Made by a program: the position numbers and the translations under genes. This document shows positions 63,490-64,000 of a DNA stretch of 64,000 nucleotides, piece by piece. Location: positions 1-64,000 of the forward strand of contig JBBAEU010000013.1 in assembly GCA_041655765.1 (NCBI GenBank), in the 5' to 3' direction. Position 1 is the first letter of the stretch; every line of letters starts with the position of its first letter. Source of the stretch: Brumimicrobium sp041655765. Its GTDB lineage: Bacteria; Bacteroidota; Bacteroidia; Flavobacteriales_D; Crocinitomicaceae. The notes beneath the pieces are model-generated. The model was given only the letters and a program-made list of their open reading frames with translations, was not told the DNA's origin and did not search any database.

Positions 63490-64000
63490 TTTTAAGAATA
63501 CAGTAAATAATTTAATTTTATCTATGTATTTGTTATTCTTCATTACGGCATGTACAGATAATCAAAATTTAAAGGAAACGACAGAGAAATTTGAATCAAG
63601 GTTTAATGATTTTCCAAAACTTGACTCAAGCCAAGTAAGGAGAATAGAAAAGAGATTTTATAACTCTGGGAGACTTAAGAAAGTAGCTTTTTTCGAGGGA
63701 GGCCAACTACAGGGTTATGTAAAAACTTTTGACTCTATAGGTAGACTGACAAGAAAGTCCCGATACGGTTGGAGTGGAGATACGAAAAATGCATTGGTTG
63801 AGAATATAGTTTATGATAGTATAGGAAATATTGACTATAATAAATCTTTTTTCTTATCAACCATTCCAGAGTCAGTAAACGACACAATCTATTTTTCAAT
63901 AAGGGAGACAAAATTTTTGAACTTAAAAGTAAAATTCTATGATTCTAATTTAATATCTTCTAAGGTTATTATTAAGTATGACAATTATAGCGACACCTTA
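63479..64000 (+). CDS. Lipoprotein, candidate immunity protein for module 3 (partial, runs off the window)
   Basis: Open frame from the ATG at 63479 to the end of the window (174 codons, no stop). N-terminal hydrophobic stretch ending in a lipobox (FFITAC), so a lipoprotein. Later residues include YNSGRLKKVAFFEGGQLQGYVKTFDS, which recalls MORN-like or YD-repeat-like strands. It overlaps the RHS module by 11 bases. Immunity role is inferred from position. Confidence 0.6.
   Translation, partial: MTINFKNTVNNLILSMYLLFFITACTDNQNLKETTEKFESRFNDFPKLDSSQVRRIEKRFYNSGRLKKVAFFEGGQLQGYVKTFDSIGRLTRKSRYGWSGDTKNALVENIVYDSIGNIDYNKSFFLSTIPESVNDTIYFSIRETKFLNLKVKFYDSNLISSKVIIKYDNYSDTL

Noticed and set aside
1..64000. 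CRISPR array
   Set aside because: No series of regularly spaced short direct repeats was seen; the only direct repeats are the RHS duplications.

Overview
The window looks like chromosomal DNA from a low-GC Bacteroidota, most likely a member of the Flavobacteriales (Crocinitomicaceae/Fluviicola-like or Flavobacterium-like; the exact genus cannot be read from sequence alone). The signs are: AT-rich spacers, A-rich tracts instead of Shine-Dalgarno sites before start codons, promoters of the TTTG-N(19)-TAnnTTTG type, a type IX secretion sorting domain, an ExbB/ExbD operon with duplicated exbD, small flavobacterial membrane proteins, an adenosylcobalamin-dependent ribonucleotide reductase, and both kynurenine 3-monooxygenase and kynureninase.

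Layout. 1-0.6 kb: 3' remnant of an IS4-like insertion sequence. 0.8-7.3 kb: rod-shape operon mreB-mreC-mreD-pbp2-rodA plus a CPBP-type membrane protease, with overlapping genes, closed by a strong bidirectional terminator. 7.4-10.1 kb (minus): ExbB/TolQ, a small membrane protein and two ExbD. 10.2 kb: tRNA-Ser(GGA). 10.5-15.1 kb: kynureninase, a T9SS-secreted esterase, an alpha/beta hydrolase and a ferredoxin-reductase-like oxidoreductase. 15.4-28.0 kb: nucleotide/folate cluster purC, purF, pyrG, carA, pabA, pabB, purL, guaA; six of these eight genes encode glutamine amidotransferases. 29.0-30.5 kb (minus): four tandem single-stranded-DNA-binding protein paralogues. 31.1-32.7 kb: a catalase whose own start has been replaced, in frame, by the N-terminal helix-turn-helix of an IS30-family transposase. 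33-38.8 kb: a CNNM/CBS protein, lysA and mfd. 38.8-39.5 kb: a 0.7-kb gene-free AT-rich stretch with consensus DnaA boxes, upstream of nrdJ. 42-47 kb: two LPS-type glycosyltransferases, small membrane proteins and kmo. 47-56 kb: surface proteins including a lipoprotein metzincin, an RprX/RprY-type two-component system, a saccharopine dehydrogenase, an outer-membrane barrel and a sigma-54 activator with no DNA-binding domain. 56.1 kb to the end: an RHS polymorphic-toxin island of at least three truncated or orphan modules, each followed directly by a small lipoprotein or membrane protein that could be its immunity protein, plus a head-to-tail duplication of about 270 bp.

The left four fifths is mostly housekeeping: envelope elongation, proton-driven transport, glutamine-dependent biosynthesis, DNA repair and deoxyribonucleotide supply. 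The main novelty candidates are the IS30-catalase chimera, the four-gene SSB array, the clustered glutamine amidotransferases, the DnaA-box region before nrdJ, and the RHS island, whose first tip carries a readable zinc-metallopeptidase toxin signature. No CRISPR array, rRNA or riboswitch was recognised.
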